A DNA stretch of 64,000 nt. It comes from Pseudomonas svalbardensis. GTDB lineage: Bacteria > Pseudomonadota > Gammaproteobacteria > Pseudomonadales > Pseudomonadaceae. Positions 44,548-53,311 of the stretch are shown piece after piece. Below the pieces are notes generated by a model that was not told the origin of the DNA, searched no databases, and saw only the letters and a list, made by a program, of their open reading frames with translations. Numbering within the stretch: position 1 is the first letter of the stretch; each line of letters starts with the position of its first letter. Location of the stretch: the NCBI RefSeq assembly GCF_030053115.1, contig NZ_CP125619.1, positions 1,055,001-1,119,000 of the forward strand, written 5' to 3'. A program made the position numbers and the translations under genes.

Positions 44548-46752
44548 ATGACTCCCTTGCCCGCACCTTTGCGCTGGCTGTATTCCCTTGAATGGCGCCG
44601 GGGTTTCTTCGACTGGGCGCGCAGCGATGGCGTGACCTGGGTCTACATTTTCAAGGTCTTGTTCGCGGCGTTTCTGACGCTGTGGCTGGCCATGCGCCTG
44701 GAGTTGCCGCAGCCGCGCACGGCGATGATCACCGTGTTCATCGTCATGCAACCGCAAAGCGGCCACGTGCTGGCCAAGAGTTTCTATCGCTTCCTTGGGA
44801 CATTGGCCGGCTCGGCAGTGATGGTCGCGTTGATTGCCTTGTTTGCGCAGAACACCGAGCTGTTCCTCGGTTCGCTGGCGATCTGGGTCGGCATCTGTTC
44901 GGCCGGCGCGGCGCGCTATCGCAACTTCCGCGCCTATGGTTTCGTGCTCGCCGGGTACACCGCCGCGATGGTCGGCTTGCCCGCACTGGCGCACCCGGAC
45001 GGCGCGTTCATGGCCGCCGTGTGGCGGGTGCTGGAAATCTCCCTGGGGATTATTTGCTCCACGCTGGTCAGCGCCGCGATCCTGCCGCAATCCGCCAGCG
45101 CCGCCATGCGCAACGCCTTGTATCAGCGCTTCGGCGTGTTCGCGCTATTCGTCACGGATGGCTTACGTGGTCGTAGCAAACGGGAGGCTTTCGAGGCGAG
45201 CAACGTGCGCTTCATTGCCGAGGCCGTGGGGCTGGAAGGGTTGCGCAGCGTCACCGTGTTCGAAGACCCGCACATGCGCCGGCGCAACGGCCGGCTCAGC
45301 CGCTTGAACAGCGAGTTCATGGGCATTACCACCCGTTTCAACGCCTTGCATCAGTTGCTCGAACGCCTGCGCAGCAGCGGCGCCGAGCACGTGGTCGCGG
45401 CGATCAAACCGGGTTTGCAAGACCTCGCCGAACTGCTCGACGGCTTTAGCGGCCGCGCCCTGACCAACGCTGATGCAGGGCGTCTGGTGATCGCGTTGAC
45501 CGCCTATAAAGAAGGTTTGCCGGCACGCGTTCGCAGCTTGCGGGCGACTTTTCAGGAGCGCGATCCGAGCGACGCCGAGCAACTGGATTTTCATACCGCG
45601 TATGAACTGCTCTATCGCTTCGTCGACGACTTGCACAATTATGCACAGACCCACGCGTCCCTGGCCGATCACAGCCATGTGCGCGAGCAATGGGATGAAC
45701 CGTTCACCCCGCAAACCAACTGGATGGCATCGGCCGCCTCGGGGATTCGCGCGGCGTTCATTCTGGTGGTTCTGGGATGCTATTGGGTCGCCACCGCGTG
45801 GCCGAGTGGGGCGACGATGACGCTGATTGCCGCCGCGACCGTGGGCCTTTCAGCGGCGACACCGAATCCAAAACGCATGGCGTTTCAGATGGCTTGCGGG
45901 ACGCTCCTCGGGGCCCTGATCGGCTTCGTCGAGATGTTTTTCATCTTCCCGTGGATCGACGGTTTTCCGTTGCTCTGTGTGATGCTCGCGCCGGTGATCG
46001 TGCTCGGTTCGTTCCTCACTTCGCGGCCGCAATACGCCGGTGTCGGTCTTGGTTTGCTGATCTTCTTCAGCACCGGTTCGGTGCCGGACAACCTCACCGT
46101 TTACAACCCTTACGCGTTTATCAATGACTACATCGCCATGGTGCTCGGCATGCTGGTGTGCGCGGCGGCCGGGGCGATCATTCTGCCGCCCAACAGCCGC
46201 TGGTTGTGGCGTCGGCTGGAGCAGGATTTGCGCGGGCAAGTGGTGTACGCGATCAGCGGCAAACTCAAGGGTTTGGCGTCGAGTTTCGAAAGCAGTACGC
46301 GGGACTTGCTGCATCAGGCCTACGGTCTCGCGGCAGGGCAACCGCAGGTGCAACGGGACTTGCTGTGCTGGATGTTCGTGGTGCTGGAAGTCGGCCACGC
46401 GATCATCGAGTTGCGCAAGGAGCAGGCGATCCTGCCGGTGCATCCGGCCTATGCCGAATCCCAACCGTGGCGTCAGGCGATCCGGGTGATGGGGCGCTCG
46501 CTGGTGCGGCTGTTTCTGCAACCGAGTCAGAGCAATCTGGAGCGCAGCCTGATCGCCGTCGATCACGCGATCAGCCGCGCGCAAGCCACCGACGAACCTT
46601 TCGCGCCGCACTTCGACACCTCGGCCCTGCGCCGGGTGAAGAGCTACCTGCACTTCATCCGCACGTCGTTGCTGGACCCGCAATCACCGCTCGCCGGCTA
46701 CATAAATGCCAACGCCACCGCCAAGCCCCAAGGACTTGAACATGCCTCGTGA
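44548..46752 (+). CDS. FUSC family efflux pump inner-membrane protein (AaeB-like)
   Basis: The 734-residue protein has two hydrophobic blocks (about residues 30-180 and 390-550), each with about six spans, and cytoplasmic regions between and after. This is the layout of AaeB and fusaric-acid-resistance proteins. The segment RLELPQPRTAMITVFIVMQP is characteristic. These pumps export aromatic carboxylic acids. Its last 11 nt overlap the DUF1656 gene. Substrate is inferred from the family only. Confidence 0.9.
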   Translation: MTPLPAPLRWLYSLEWRRGFFDWARSDGVTWVYIFKVLFAAFLTLWLAMRLELPQPRTAMITVFIVMQPQSGHVLAKSFYRFLGTLAGSAVMVALIALFAQNTELFLGSLAIWVGICSAGAARYRNFRAYGFVLAGYTAAMVGLPALAHPDGAFMAAVWRVLEISLGIICSTLVSAAILPQSASAAMRNALYQRFGVFALFVTDGLRGRSKREAFEASNVRFIAEAVGLEGLRSVTVFEDPHMRRRNGRLSRLNSEFMGITTRFNALHQLLERLRSSGAEHVVAAIKPGLQDLAELLDGFSGRALTNADAGRLVIALTAYKEGLPARVRSLRATFQERDPSDAEQLDFHTAYELLYRFVDDLHNYAQTHASLADHSHVREQWDEPFTPQTNWMASAASGIRAAFILVVLGCYWVATAWPSGATMTLIAAATVGLSAATPNPKRMAFQMACGTLLGALIGFVEMFFIFPWIDGFPLLCVMLAPVIVLGSFLTSRPQYAGVGLGLLIFFSTGSVPDNLTVYNPYAFINDYIAMVLGMLVCAAAGAIILPPNSRWLWRRLEQDLRGQVVYAISGKLKGLASSFESSTRDLLHQAYGLAAGQPQVQRDLLCWMFVVLEVGHAIIELRKEQAILPVHPAYAESQPWRQAIRVMGRSLVRLFLQPSQSNLERSLIAVDHAISRAQATDEPFAPHFDTSALRRVKSYLHFIRTSLLDPQSPLAGYINANATAKPQGLEHAS

Positions 46753-46942
46753 AATCGCCTTCCACGGCGTGTACATGCCAACCATGACCCTGATGTTTTT
46801 CATCGCGGCGGCACTGGCCTGGGCACTTGATCGGTTCCTGTCCGGGTTCGATCTGTACCGTTTCTTCTGGCACCCGGCGCTGCTGCGCCTGAGTCTGTTT
46901 ACCTGTCTGTTCGGCGCCCTGGCGCTGACTGTTTACCGTTGA
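46742..46942 (+). CDS. DUF1656 small membrane protein (AaeX-like)
   Basis: The 66-residue protein has two membrane segments and starts MPREIAFHGVYMPTMTLMFF, the typical DUF1656 pattern. Such proteins always accompany FUSC pumps and HlyD-type adaptors. It overlaps the FUSC gene by 11 nt, so translation is probably coupled. Its exact role in the pump is unknown. Confidence 0.9.
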   Translation: MPREIAFHGVYMPTMTLMFFIAAALAWALDRFLSGFDLYRFFWHPALLRLSLFTCLFGALALTVYR

Positions 46943-46968
46943 CTCTCTATCACTGACTCTCTATCACT
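46941..46968. repeat. Two tandem copies of a 14-bp unit
   Basis: GACTCTCTATCACT is repeated exactly at 46941-46954 and 46955-46968, between the DUF1656 stop and the HlyD gene. It lengthens the otherwise very short spacer and includes the DUF1656 stop codon. It is probably a slippage duplication. Confidence 0.9.
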
Positions 46969-46981
46969 GAAGAAGGCCCTG

Positions 46982-47830
46982 ATGAAAAAGCTTTTCAGCC
47001 TGCTCGCCACCTTGCTGGTGCTGGCCCTTGCGATGTGGATCGGCCGGACCCTGTGGGTGCATTACATGGACACGCCATGGACCCGCGACGGCCGGGTGCG
47101 CGCCGACATCATCAACGTCGCCGCCGACGTCACTGGGGAAGTGGTGGACGTGCCGGTGCGCGACAATCAACAGGTGAAGAAGGGTGATTTGCTGATGCGG
47201 ATCGACCCCGAGCACTACCGCATTGCGGTCAAACAGGCACAGTCGCTGGTGGCCTCGCGCAAGTCGACGTGGGAAATGCGCAAGGTCAACGCCCACCGCC
47301 GCGCTGACATGGACAACCTGGTGATCTCCAGGGAAAACCGCGACGACGCCAGCAACATCGCTGACTCAGCCCTGGCCGATTACCAGCACGCACAAGCGCA
47401 ACTGGAAGCCGCCGAACTGAACCTCAAACGCACCGAGGTCCGCGCAGCGGTGGACGGGTACGTGACCAACCTCAATGTGCATCGCGGCGATTACGCGCGC
47501 ATCGGTGAGGCGAAAATGGCCGTGGTCGACATGAACTCGTTCTGGGTCTACGGCTTCTTCGAAGAAACCAAATTGCCCCATGTGCGGGTCGGCGATAAAG
47601 CCGACATGCAGTTGATGAGTGGGGAAGTGTTGAAGGGGCATGTGGAAAGCATTTCTCGCGGCATCTACGACCGTGATAACCCGCAGAGTCGCGAGCTGAT
47701 TGCGGATGTGAACCCGACCTTTAACTGGGTGCGTTTGGCGCAGCGAGTGCCGGTGCGGATTCACATTGATGAAGTGCCGGAGGGTGTGCTGTTGGCGGCG
47801 GGGATTACGTGCACGGTGGTGGTGAACTAG
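46982..47830 (+). CDS. HlyD family periplasmic adaptor (AaeA-like)
   Basis: The 282-residue protein has an N-terminal membrane anchor (about residues 5-22), a biotinyl-lipoyl-like half (about 45-80, VAADVTGEVVDVPVRDNQQV), a short hairpin, and a second lipoyl half with RTEVRAAVDGYVTNLNVHRG. The beta-barrel follows (FWVYGFFEETKLPHVRVGDK). It links the FUSC pump to the outer-membrane factor. It is the last gene of the operon, after which a REP pair lies 20 bp downstream. Confidence 0.92.
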   Translation: MKKLFSLLATLLVLALAMWIGRTLWVHYMDTPWTRDGRVRADIINVAADVTGEVVDVPVRDNQQVKKGDLLMRIDPEHYRIAVKQAQSLVASRKSTWEMRKVNAHRRADMDNLVISRENRDDASNIADSALADYQHAQAQLEAAELNLKRTEVRAAVDGYVTNLNVHRGDYARIGEAKMAVVDMNSFWVYGFFEETKLPHVRVGDKADMQLMSGEVLKGHVESISRGIYDRDNPQSRELIADVNPTFNWVRLAQRVPVRIHIDEVPEGVLLAAGITCTVVVN

Positions 47831-47849
47831 CCATTAGACCGAGTCGCGG

Positions 47850-47943
47850 CCTTCGCGAGCAGGCTCGCTCCCACAGGGGGGGCGTCGTTCACAAAATCTG
47901 CATTCGAACTCGGCCAATGTGGGAGCGAGCCTGCTCGCGAAGG
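47850..47943. repeat. Convergent REP pair
   Basis: Perfect 26-bp inverted arms at 47850-47875 (CCTTCGCGAGCAGGCTCGCT...) and 47918-47943 enclose a 42-bp spacer. Each arm holds the GCGAGCAGGCTCGC palindrome. This is the common REP doublet of fluorescent pseudomonads. It lies between convergent genes and can form a long hairpin in RNA from either side. Confidence 0.93.
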
Positions 47944-47977
47944 GGGCAACTCGGTCCCGCAGCTAAAAGGCGACAGC

Positions 47978-48376
47978 TCAGCCCTTGCAAAACGTCTCAT
48001 GCAAATGCCGCCAAACCACCTTGCCATCCGCCTGCTTCTCAAACATCACCGTCGACCGCCGATCAGAGTGCAACCCCGTCGCATCCGTCTGCTGCTCGCG
48101 ATAACTCACCGTTGCACCACCGTCGAGCAGAGCGATGCCGCGCAACTCGCTGAGCTCAATTCTGAACCCGAGTTTCTTCCCGCCCGCCATCAAAAACAAT
48201 TCGCTCAACGCGTCGAAATCCAGCACCCGGCCCAACGGCGAGACCATGGAAAACTGCGGTGAAAAACGCGTCAGCAACTGTTCAAGCGCCGATTCGTCCT
48301 GTTCCTCGGCCAACCATTGCTCGATGGCGACGTGGGCCTGGATCACTTCGTCAAAATATTCGGTGTAATCAGTCAT
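47978..48376 (-). CDS. DUF4440 / SnoaL-like (NTF2 fold) protein
   Basis: The 132-residue cytoplasmic protein begins MTDYTEYFDEVIQAHVAIEQ. Its alternating helices and strands (LLTRFSPQFSMVSPLGRVLD, then KVVWRHLHETFCKG at the end) fit the NTF2-like fold. No catalytic residues can be named. Its start overlaps the SDR stop by 4 nt, so the two genes form one unit. Confidence 0.7.
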   Translation of the reverse strand: MTDYTEYFDEVIQAHVAIEQWLAEEQDESALEQLLTRFSPQFSMVSPLGRVLDFDALSELFLMAGGKKLGFRIELSELRGIALLDGGATVSYREQQTDATGLHSDRRSTVMFEKQADGKVVWRHLHETFCKG

Positions 48377-49200
48377 GGAAGTTGCCCCTTCAACCCGAAC
48401 CGCTTCATCAACCCCGCCTCCAGCAGCCCTTTAGGCAACAACCCCGCCAGTAACGGCAACGCCCGACTGCCGTTGCCCAGACGAATCAGGCGCGGTGGTT
48501 TGCTCTGCTGCACGGCCTTGAGCAAGCCGGCGGCAAATTCACTGGCCGGGGTCGGGTTGTCCTGGGAGGCCTTGGCCCGTGCGCGAATGCCGTCACGCAG
48601 CGGCCACCAAGGCGATTGTTCGGTAATCAACTGCTCCGCTTCATGACCGGCATTCTTGGCAAAACTGGAGGCTATGGCGCCCGGTTGGACTTCCATGACC
48701 CGCACGCCAAACGGCGCCAGTTCCATGCGCAACGCATCGGTCAAGGCATGCACCGCCGCTTTCGAGGCGCAGTAGGCGCCGGCGAATGGCGTGACCAAAA
48801 CCCCGGACACGCTGCCGATGTTCACCACCAGACCTTTGGCCCGGCGCAGCACCGGGAACATCGCGCGGGTGACGCCGACGATGGCGAACACGTTGGTTTC
48901 GAATTGCCGTTGCATGGCCGGCACACCGCCGTCGAGCAACGGCCCCATGGCGCCATAACCGGCATTGTTGATCAGCACGTCGAGGCCGCCATGTTGCTGG
49001 TTGATGCGCTCGCTCAAGTGTTCGAGTGCGGCGCCGTCGTTGACGTCCAGTTGCACGGCGGTGAAACCGGCAGCGGCCAGGGCCACCACGTCTTCAGCCT
49101 TGCGGGCGCTGGCCCAGACGTCGTATCCGGCATTTTTGAACACATCAGCGAGGGCGCGTCCAATGCCGCTGGAGCAACCGGTAATTAACGCAACGGGCAT
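48373..49200 (-). CDS. Short-chain dehydrogenase/reductase (SDR)
   Basis: The 275-residue enzyme has the classical SDR motifs: the cofactor-binding GCSSGIGRALAD at about residue 9, NNAGYGAMGP at about 83, and the catalytic Ser and YxxxK (GAYCASKAAVHALTDALRME, Tyr about 150). Start 49200 (MPVALITGCSSG) has AAGGA 8 nt upstream; the frame extends to 49236 without support. Substrate is unknown. It is translationally coupled to the DUF4440-like gene and lies 32 bp after a small membrane-protein gene. Confidence 0.9.
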   Translation of the reverse strand: MPVALITGCSSGIGRALADVFKNAGYDVWASARKAEDVVALAAAGFTAVQLDVNDGAALEHLSERINQQHGGLDVLINNAGYGAMGPLLDGGVPAMQRQFETNVFAIVGVTRAMFPVLRRAKGLVVNIGSVSGVLVTPFAGAYCASKAAVHALTDALRMELAPFGVRVMEVQPGAIASSFAKNAGHEAEQLITEQSPWWPLRDGIRARAKASQDNPTPASEFAAGLLKAVQQSKPPRLIRLGNGSRALPLLAGLLPKGLLEAGLMKRFGLKGQLP

Positions 49201-49232
49201 GGCGCGGTCCTTGTGCAAAGAGGAAGGGAAGA

Positions 49233-49697
49233 TCAATCGGAGAAACTACCTTGCAAACGCTCAGCGCGAAACTCTAGCGTTTGCGGGCGATAGCCCGGGC
49301 GCAGCGGCGGCAGGGGCAAACAGTCTTCCCAGTTCGCGCCGGCCTGCAGTTCGCCGGGGCCGCGATAGCGCGGTGCGGCGTATTGATTGTCGGCCAGATT
49401 AACCGTATCGCCCGGCGCATACGCGGCGACGCGCCAGCGTAACTCGGTCAGCGGCACGTCGTTGCCGTTGTTCATTTTCAGTTGCAACGGTCGGTCCGCC
49501 GGGCAGTGTTCGGGCGCGTAGGTGATGCGCAACTCAAGGCGCGCCAGTTGCTTGACCTCGCGGTTGTCCATCCAGATCACCCACATTGCCACCACACCCA
49601 ACCCAACGGCCGCCGCCACGGAGACCGGCAACGCCTTGGTCGGGTAGCGCAGCAACAAAATCAGCCAGGTGATGACCAGCAGGACGCCGATGAACAT
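49233..49697 (-). CDS. Small membrane protein of unknown function
   Basis: The 154-residue product has two N-terminal hydrophobic segments (about residues 2-17 and 24-43). A periplasmic or extracellular beta-rich domain follows, with RLELRITYAPEHCPADRPLQ and LTELRWRVAAYAPGD. I recall similar Pseudomonas proteins being labelled multidrug transporter, which the size and topology do not support. It is first of a likely three-gene minus-strand unit with the SDR and the DUF4440-like gene. Confidence 0.7.
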   Translation of the reverse strand: MFIGVLLVITWLILLLRYPTKALPVSVAAAVGLGVVAMWVIWMDNREVKQLARLELRITYAPEHCPADRPLQLKMNNGNDVPLTELRWRVAAYAPGDTVNLADNQYAAPRYRGPGELQAGANWEDCLPLPPLRPGYRPQTLEFRAERLQGSFSD

Positions 49698-49783
49698 GTT
49701 TGAACGCTCCTTGAACTCTTAGCCACCATCCTACCGAAGGGCCGAAGGAATGGACATTCGTCGATCAAGGTCTGTTGCCATTA

Positions 49784-49811
49784 GATCGTTCCCACGCAGA
49801 GTGGGAACGAG
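49784..49811. repeat. Short palindromic repeat (GATCGTTCCCACGC type)
   Basis: CGTTCCCACGCAGAGTGGGAACG is an inverted repeat with 9-bp arms. The sequence GATCGTTCCCACGC is a frequent intergenic repeat of Pseudomonas. It lies between the small membrane-protein gene and the terminator of the alginate operon. Confidence 0.65.
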
Positions 49812-49814
49812 AAA

Positions 49815-49875
49815 TAAAAAAGCCCCCACCCAACCCGCTGCGGATAGGGAAACGCAGCGGGTCGGGCGGGGGCTT
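49815..49875 (-). terminator. Terminator of the alginate operon
   Basis: A long stem (AAGCCCCC outside, ACCCGCTGCG / CGCAGCGGGT inside, about 20 pairs in all) is followed on the minus strand by TTTTTT. It lies 18 bp after the algA stop at 49893 and closes the whole alg operon. Confidence 0.92.
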
Positions 49876-49892
49876 CTTGTGTTACAGATCAA

Positions 49893-51344
49893 TTACCGCG
49901 CGATGGTTTTCACCGATACGCCGCGGTCGATCGGGGTAGAGCGACCGTAGATATCTTCAAACCGCTCGATATCGTCTTCGCCCAGGTAGCTGCCCGATTG
50001 CACTTCGATGATTTCGAGTGGAATCTTGCCCGGGTTGCGCAGACGGTGGACCGAGGCGATCGGAATGTAGGTCGACTGGTTTTCAGTCAGCAGGAACACG
50101 TTTTCGTCGCAGGTCACTTCAGCCGTGCCGCTGACCACGATCCAGTGTTCGGCGCGGTGGTGGTGCATCTGCAGCGACAGACACGCGCCAGGTTTGACCG
50201 AGATGCGCTTGACCTGGAAGCGGCCGCCCATGTCCACCGAGTCGTAGGAGCCCCACGGACGATAGACTTCGCAGTGGGTCTGGGTTTCGCTACGGCCCAG
50301 TTCGTTGAGGGTGTTGACCATCTGTTTCACGCCTTGGACCTTGTCCTTGTGGGCGATCATCATGGCGTCCTTGGTTTCGACGACCACGATGTTTTCCAGA
50401 CCGATCACCGACACCAGTTTGCCGTTGCCGTGGATCATGCAGTTTTTGCTGTCCTGAATGACCACATCGCCTTTGGTGACGTTGCCGTTGGCGTCTTTTT
50501 CATTCACTTCCCACAACGACGACCAGCAGCCGACATCGCTCCAGCCCGCGGTCAGCGGTACAACGCAGGCGCGCTGGGTTTTTTCCATCACCGAGTAGTC
50601 GATGGAATTGTCCGGGCAGCAAGCGAAGGTGGCGGAGTCGATGTCGACCGTGTCGGCATCCTGCTCGCTACGTTCCAGGGTCAGCACGCAGGTGTCGTAG
50701 ATGTCCGGATCGTGTTTTTTCAGCTCTTCGAGGAAACGGCTGGCACGGAACAGGAACATTCCGCTGTTCCAAAAGTAACCGCCGGACTCGACGAACTCGG
50801 TGGCGCGTTTCACGTCCGGTTTTTCGACGAAGTGCGAGACGCGGCTGACGCCTTCGGGCAGCAGCGAATCATTGGCCGACTTGATGTAGCCGTAGCCGGT
50901 TTCCGGTTTGGTGGCCGGTACGCCGAACAGCACCATTTCGCCGTTTTCTGCAGCGACCGTGGCCAGGGCCAGGGCGCGTTGCAGGGCTTTCTGATCTTCC
51001 AGCACGTGGTCGGCTGGCAGCACCAACATCAATTCGTCGCGACCTTCGTTGACCAGCATCAGTGCGGTCAAGGCCACGGCTGGTGCGGTGTTGCGGCCGA
51101 ACGGTTCCATCAGGATGCGCTGTACGTCCAGTTTACGGGCGCCCAGCTGCTCGTTGACGATGAAACGGTGTTCCTTGTTGCAGACAACGATCGGGGTGTC
51201 CATGCCTTCGAACACCAGGCGTTCCAGAGTTTGCTGGAACAATGTTTGTTCGCCGGTCAGGGCGAGGAATTGCTTAGGAAACTGTTTGCGCGAAAGCGGC
51301 CAAAGACGTGAGCCACTACCACCTGACAAGATCACCGGAATCAT
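49893..51344 (-). CDS. algA: Mannose-6-phosphate isomerase / GDP-mannose pyrophosphorylase
   Basis: AlgA makes GDP-mannose for alginate by two separate activities. The 483-residue enzyme has the N-terminal nucleotidyltransferase domain (GGSGSRLWPLSRKQFPKQFL at residue 8, and FVEKPD at about 172). The C-terminal cupin-type isomerase domain carries the metal-binding QMHHHRAEHWIVVSG at about 410. It is last in the operon. The 106-bp gap to algF is longer than the other gaps and contains a strong hairpin. Confidence 0.96.
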   Translation of the reverse strand: MIPVILSGGSGSRLWPLSRKQFPKQFLALTGEQTLFQQTLERLVFEGMDTPIVVCNKEHRFIVNEQLGARKLDVQRILMEPFGRNTAPAVALTALMLVNEGRDELMLVLPADHVLEDQKALQRALALATVAAENGEMVLFGVPATKPETGYGYIKSANDSLLPEGVSRVSHFVEKPDVKRATEFVESGGYFWNSGMFLFRASRFLEELKKHDPDIYDTCVLTLERSEQDADTVDIDSATFACCPDNSIDYSVMEKTQRACVVPLTAGWSDVGCWSSLWEVNEKDANGNVTKGDVVIQDSKNCMIHGNGKLVSVIGLENIVVVETKDAMMIAHKDKVQGVKQMVNTLNELGRSETQTHCEVYRPWGSYDSVDMGGRFQVKRISVKPGACLSLQMHHHRAEHWIVVSGTAEVTCDENVFLLTENQSTYIPIASVHRLRNPGKIPLEIIEVQSGSYLGEDDIERFEDIYGRSTPIDRGVSVKTIAR

Positions 51345-51418
51345 GTTGTTACTCCTTGAATATCGTATGGGTCAGAGCTACTGCGTTCTGTCGTTTCACT
51401 CTTGTTCTTATTCCGTGT

Positions 51419-51442
51419 CCGGGTAGCCCGTGGGCTACCCGG
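51419..51442 (-). promoter_or_regulatory. Perfect hairpin in the algF-algA gap
   Basis: CCGGGTAGCCC-GT-GGGCTACCCGG is an 11-bp perfect stem with a 2-nt loop, 8 nt after the algF stop. On the minus strand it is followed by ACACGGAATAAGAACAAG, with no T run, so it is not a classical terminator. It could stabilise the upstream mRNA, lower the amount of algA message, or mark an RNA-processing point. Confidence 0.5.
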
Positions 51443-51450
51443 CAAAATGA

Positions 51451-52107
51451 TTAGCGCGTCGAAACCGGGCGTTTTACCCAGACTGGCGCCAGGCTGCTGC
51501 CGGTGCCGGTGACGTACAGCACGGCGGCTTCACCGCGTTCCAGGGCAACCGGTTTCACGTCGCCGACTTTCTTGTCGCCATCGTATAGCGCCAGGCTGAC
51601 TTTAACCGGGTTGATTTCACGCTCGCCACGGCCCTTGGCGGCCACGGAAGGGACCACTTCGGTCTTGCCGTCAGCGGTTTTCAGGGTCAGTGCTTTGTCG
51701 CTGAGGTTCTGTACGCGAACCAGGGATTTCTGCTTGTTCTTGAACGGCGGCTCTTCGATCAGTTGCGGTGCGCCGCTGGCGTTGTTGACCAGGGTGTAAT
51801 AGTGATCACCGGCCAGTTTCACCGGCAGGGACTGGCTACCGACCTTGGCGCTGTAGTCGCCGCCCGGCATGAAGCTGAAGTCAGTGCTGGACAGCGGCGC
51901 GACTTCGGCCAGGTTGGTGGTGCCGACGGTGGCGCTGACTTCAGCGTTACCGGCGTTGTAGACACGCACGAAGCTTGAGCCTTTCGGTGCGGTCGGGCCA
52001 TAGAGCGCGGCATCGCCTGCGAAGGCGGACATCGACAGAACGCTCATGCCAGCAACGAGTGCGAAGGTCTTGGCGAGACGGCGAGGAGTAGTAGTAGTGA
52101 AAGTCAT
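51451..52107 (-). CDS. algF: Alginate O-acetyltransferase accessory protein AlgF
   Basis: AlgF is a periplasmic protein needed for O-acetylation of alginate. The 218-residue product has a signal peptide (about residues 1-30, ending SMSAFAGDAALYGP) and two beta-sandwich-like halves (FVRVYNAGNAEVSATVGTTN and SLVRVQNLSDKALTLKTADG). It lies 14 bp after algJ and belongs with algI and algJ. Confidence 0.95.
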   Translation of the reverse strand: MTFTTTTPRRLAKTFALVAGMSVLSMSAFAGDAALYGPTAPKGSSFVRVYNAGNAEVSATVGTTNLAEVAPLSSTDFSFMPGGDYSAKVGSQSLPVKLAGDHYYTLVNNASGAPQLIEEPPFKNKQKSLVRVQNLSDKALTLKTADGKTEVVPSVAAKGRGEREINPVKVSLALYDGDKKVGDVKPVALERGEAAVLYVTGTGSSLAPVWVKRPVSTR

Positions 52108-52121
52108 GGTGTACCTCTCTT

Positions 52122-53300
52122 TCAGTTTTGCGCCCGGTCGGGCGTCTCGGATTTAGTGTTGTTTAGTGCAACGTTTTGTTGGTTTACGCCGGCTTCTTTG
52201 AGCTCTGCGACCCACTGCGGGTCGGCGTCACCGATTTCGTTGTTCACAGGCAGATAACGTTCAGGAAACTCCCAGATCAGTACCTGTGGCGGGCTATTCT
52301 TGAAAGCATCACTTTTCAGGTAGCTGAGCATCGGCAGAATCGGGCCGTGGCCGTCTTCGGCGTAATTGACCACGTCGCTGTTCAGCGCTTGTTTCAGCGC
52401 ACCGACGAAGTTCCAGTTGGGGTTAGCGCTGTAGCTGGTGCCGATCAGGGCCACCGGCACTTCAGTGTTGGCGAACAGGGCGTCATCACCGGCCGGCTGG
52501 TCTTGCGCCGCAACGGTGTTGCGTTTCTGCAACGGCTCAGTTTTGGGCATCAGGTTTTCAAACAGCGGGTCCAGCGGCAGGAACAACCGCAGGTCGCCCT
52601 TGTGAGTCACGTTCTCCGCAGGTTCAGTGACGAAGTGTTGCGGCTCGCCGCTCAGCGGGTATTTGTCGGTAATGGATTTCGCCAGGGTTTCGGCGGCGAT
52701 TTGCGCGCCTTCCGGGGTCCAGTGAGTGTCGGTGCGCAGGAACACTTGCTGACCGTTCAGCTTGGCTTTCAGCATCGGGCCGAACAGGTCGGGAGCGAGG
52801 ACCTTGTTGGCCGCCACGCGAGCGTGGAAGTCCTCATAGAGGTTGGCGTGGATGCTCGAAGGTTTCACTTCACCCAGGTGTTCCGGGTACAGGCGAGTCT
52901 TGGCCGGCACGATCGCCATGACCAGTTTCACGCCTTTGGCTTTCAGTTCCTGGCGCACGCCTTCAACCAGCGCGTAGTTGCCTTGCAGGTTCAGCTCTTC
53001 GTTGACGATCGGGTTGAATTCCTCATCGCTGTACAACCACTGATCGCGGCCGAGCACGACGCCCGGACGACCTTCGTTGAACAGTTTGAAATCCAGCGCA
53101 GCCCAAAGGTTGGTGCCCAGACGCTTGATCGGAAACTCGTCGTCGTAATGCGTTTCCACGGCTTTGGTCCAGCGGCCGTTGAGCACCGTCGTTTCGGCAG
53201 AGGTACTGAAGCCGAGGAAACTGCGCGTGGACCACAGGCCCAGGACCAACAGCGTCACCATGAACAGGGTGATGTAGAGGATGCGTAATGAGCGGGTCAT
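52122..53300 (-). CDS. algJ: Alginate O-acetyltransferase AlgJ
   Basis: AlgJ is a periplasmic, membrane-anchored SGNH-like acetylesterase/transferase. The 392 residues start with an uncleaved anchor (about 5-30, ILYITLFMVTLLVLGLW). They carry the Asp-x-His motif in RTDTHWTPEGAQ (about residue 190) and the nucleophile Ser in LIGTSYSANPNWNF (about 288). The C-terminal 30 residues are polar and end after QQNVALNNTKSETPDRAQN. It is 11 bp downstream of algI. Confidence 0.95.
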   Translation of the reverse strand: MTRSLRILYITLFMVTLLVLGLWSTRSFLGFSTSAETTVLNGRWTKAVETHYDDEFPIKRLGTNLWAALDFKLFNEGRPGVVLGRDQWLYSDEEFNPIVNEELNLQGNYALVEGVRQELKAKGVKLVMAIVPAKTRLYPEHLGEVKPSSIHANLYEDFHARVAANKVLAPDLFGPMLKAKLNGQQVFLRTDTHWTPEGAQIAAETLAKSITDKYPLSGEPQHFVTEPAENVTHKGDLRLFLPLDPLFENLMPKTEPLQKRNTVAAQDQPAGDDALFANTEVPVALIGTSYSANPNWNFVGALKQALNSDVVNYAEDGHGPILPMLSYLKSDAFKNSPPQVLIWEFPERYLPVNNEIGDADPQWVAELKEAGVNQQNVALNNTKSETPDRAQN

Positions 53301-53311
53301 AGTCAGATCCC

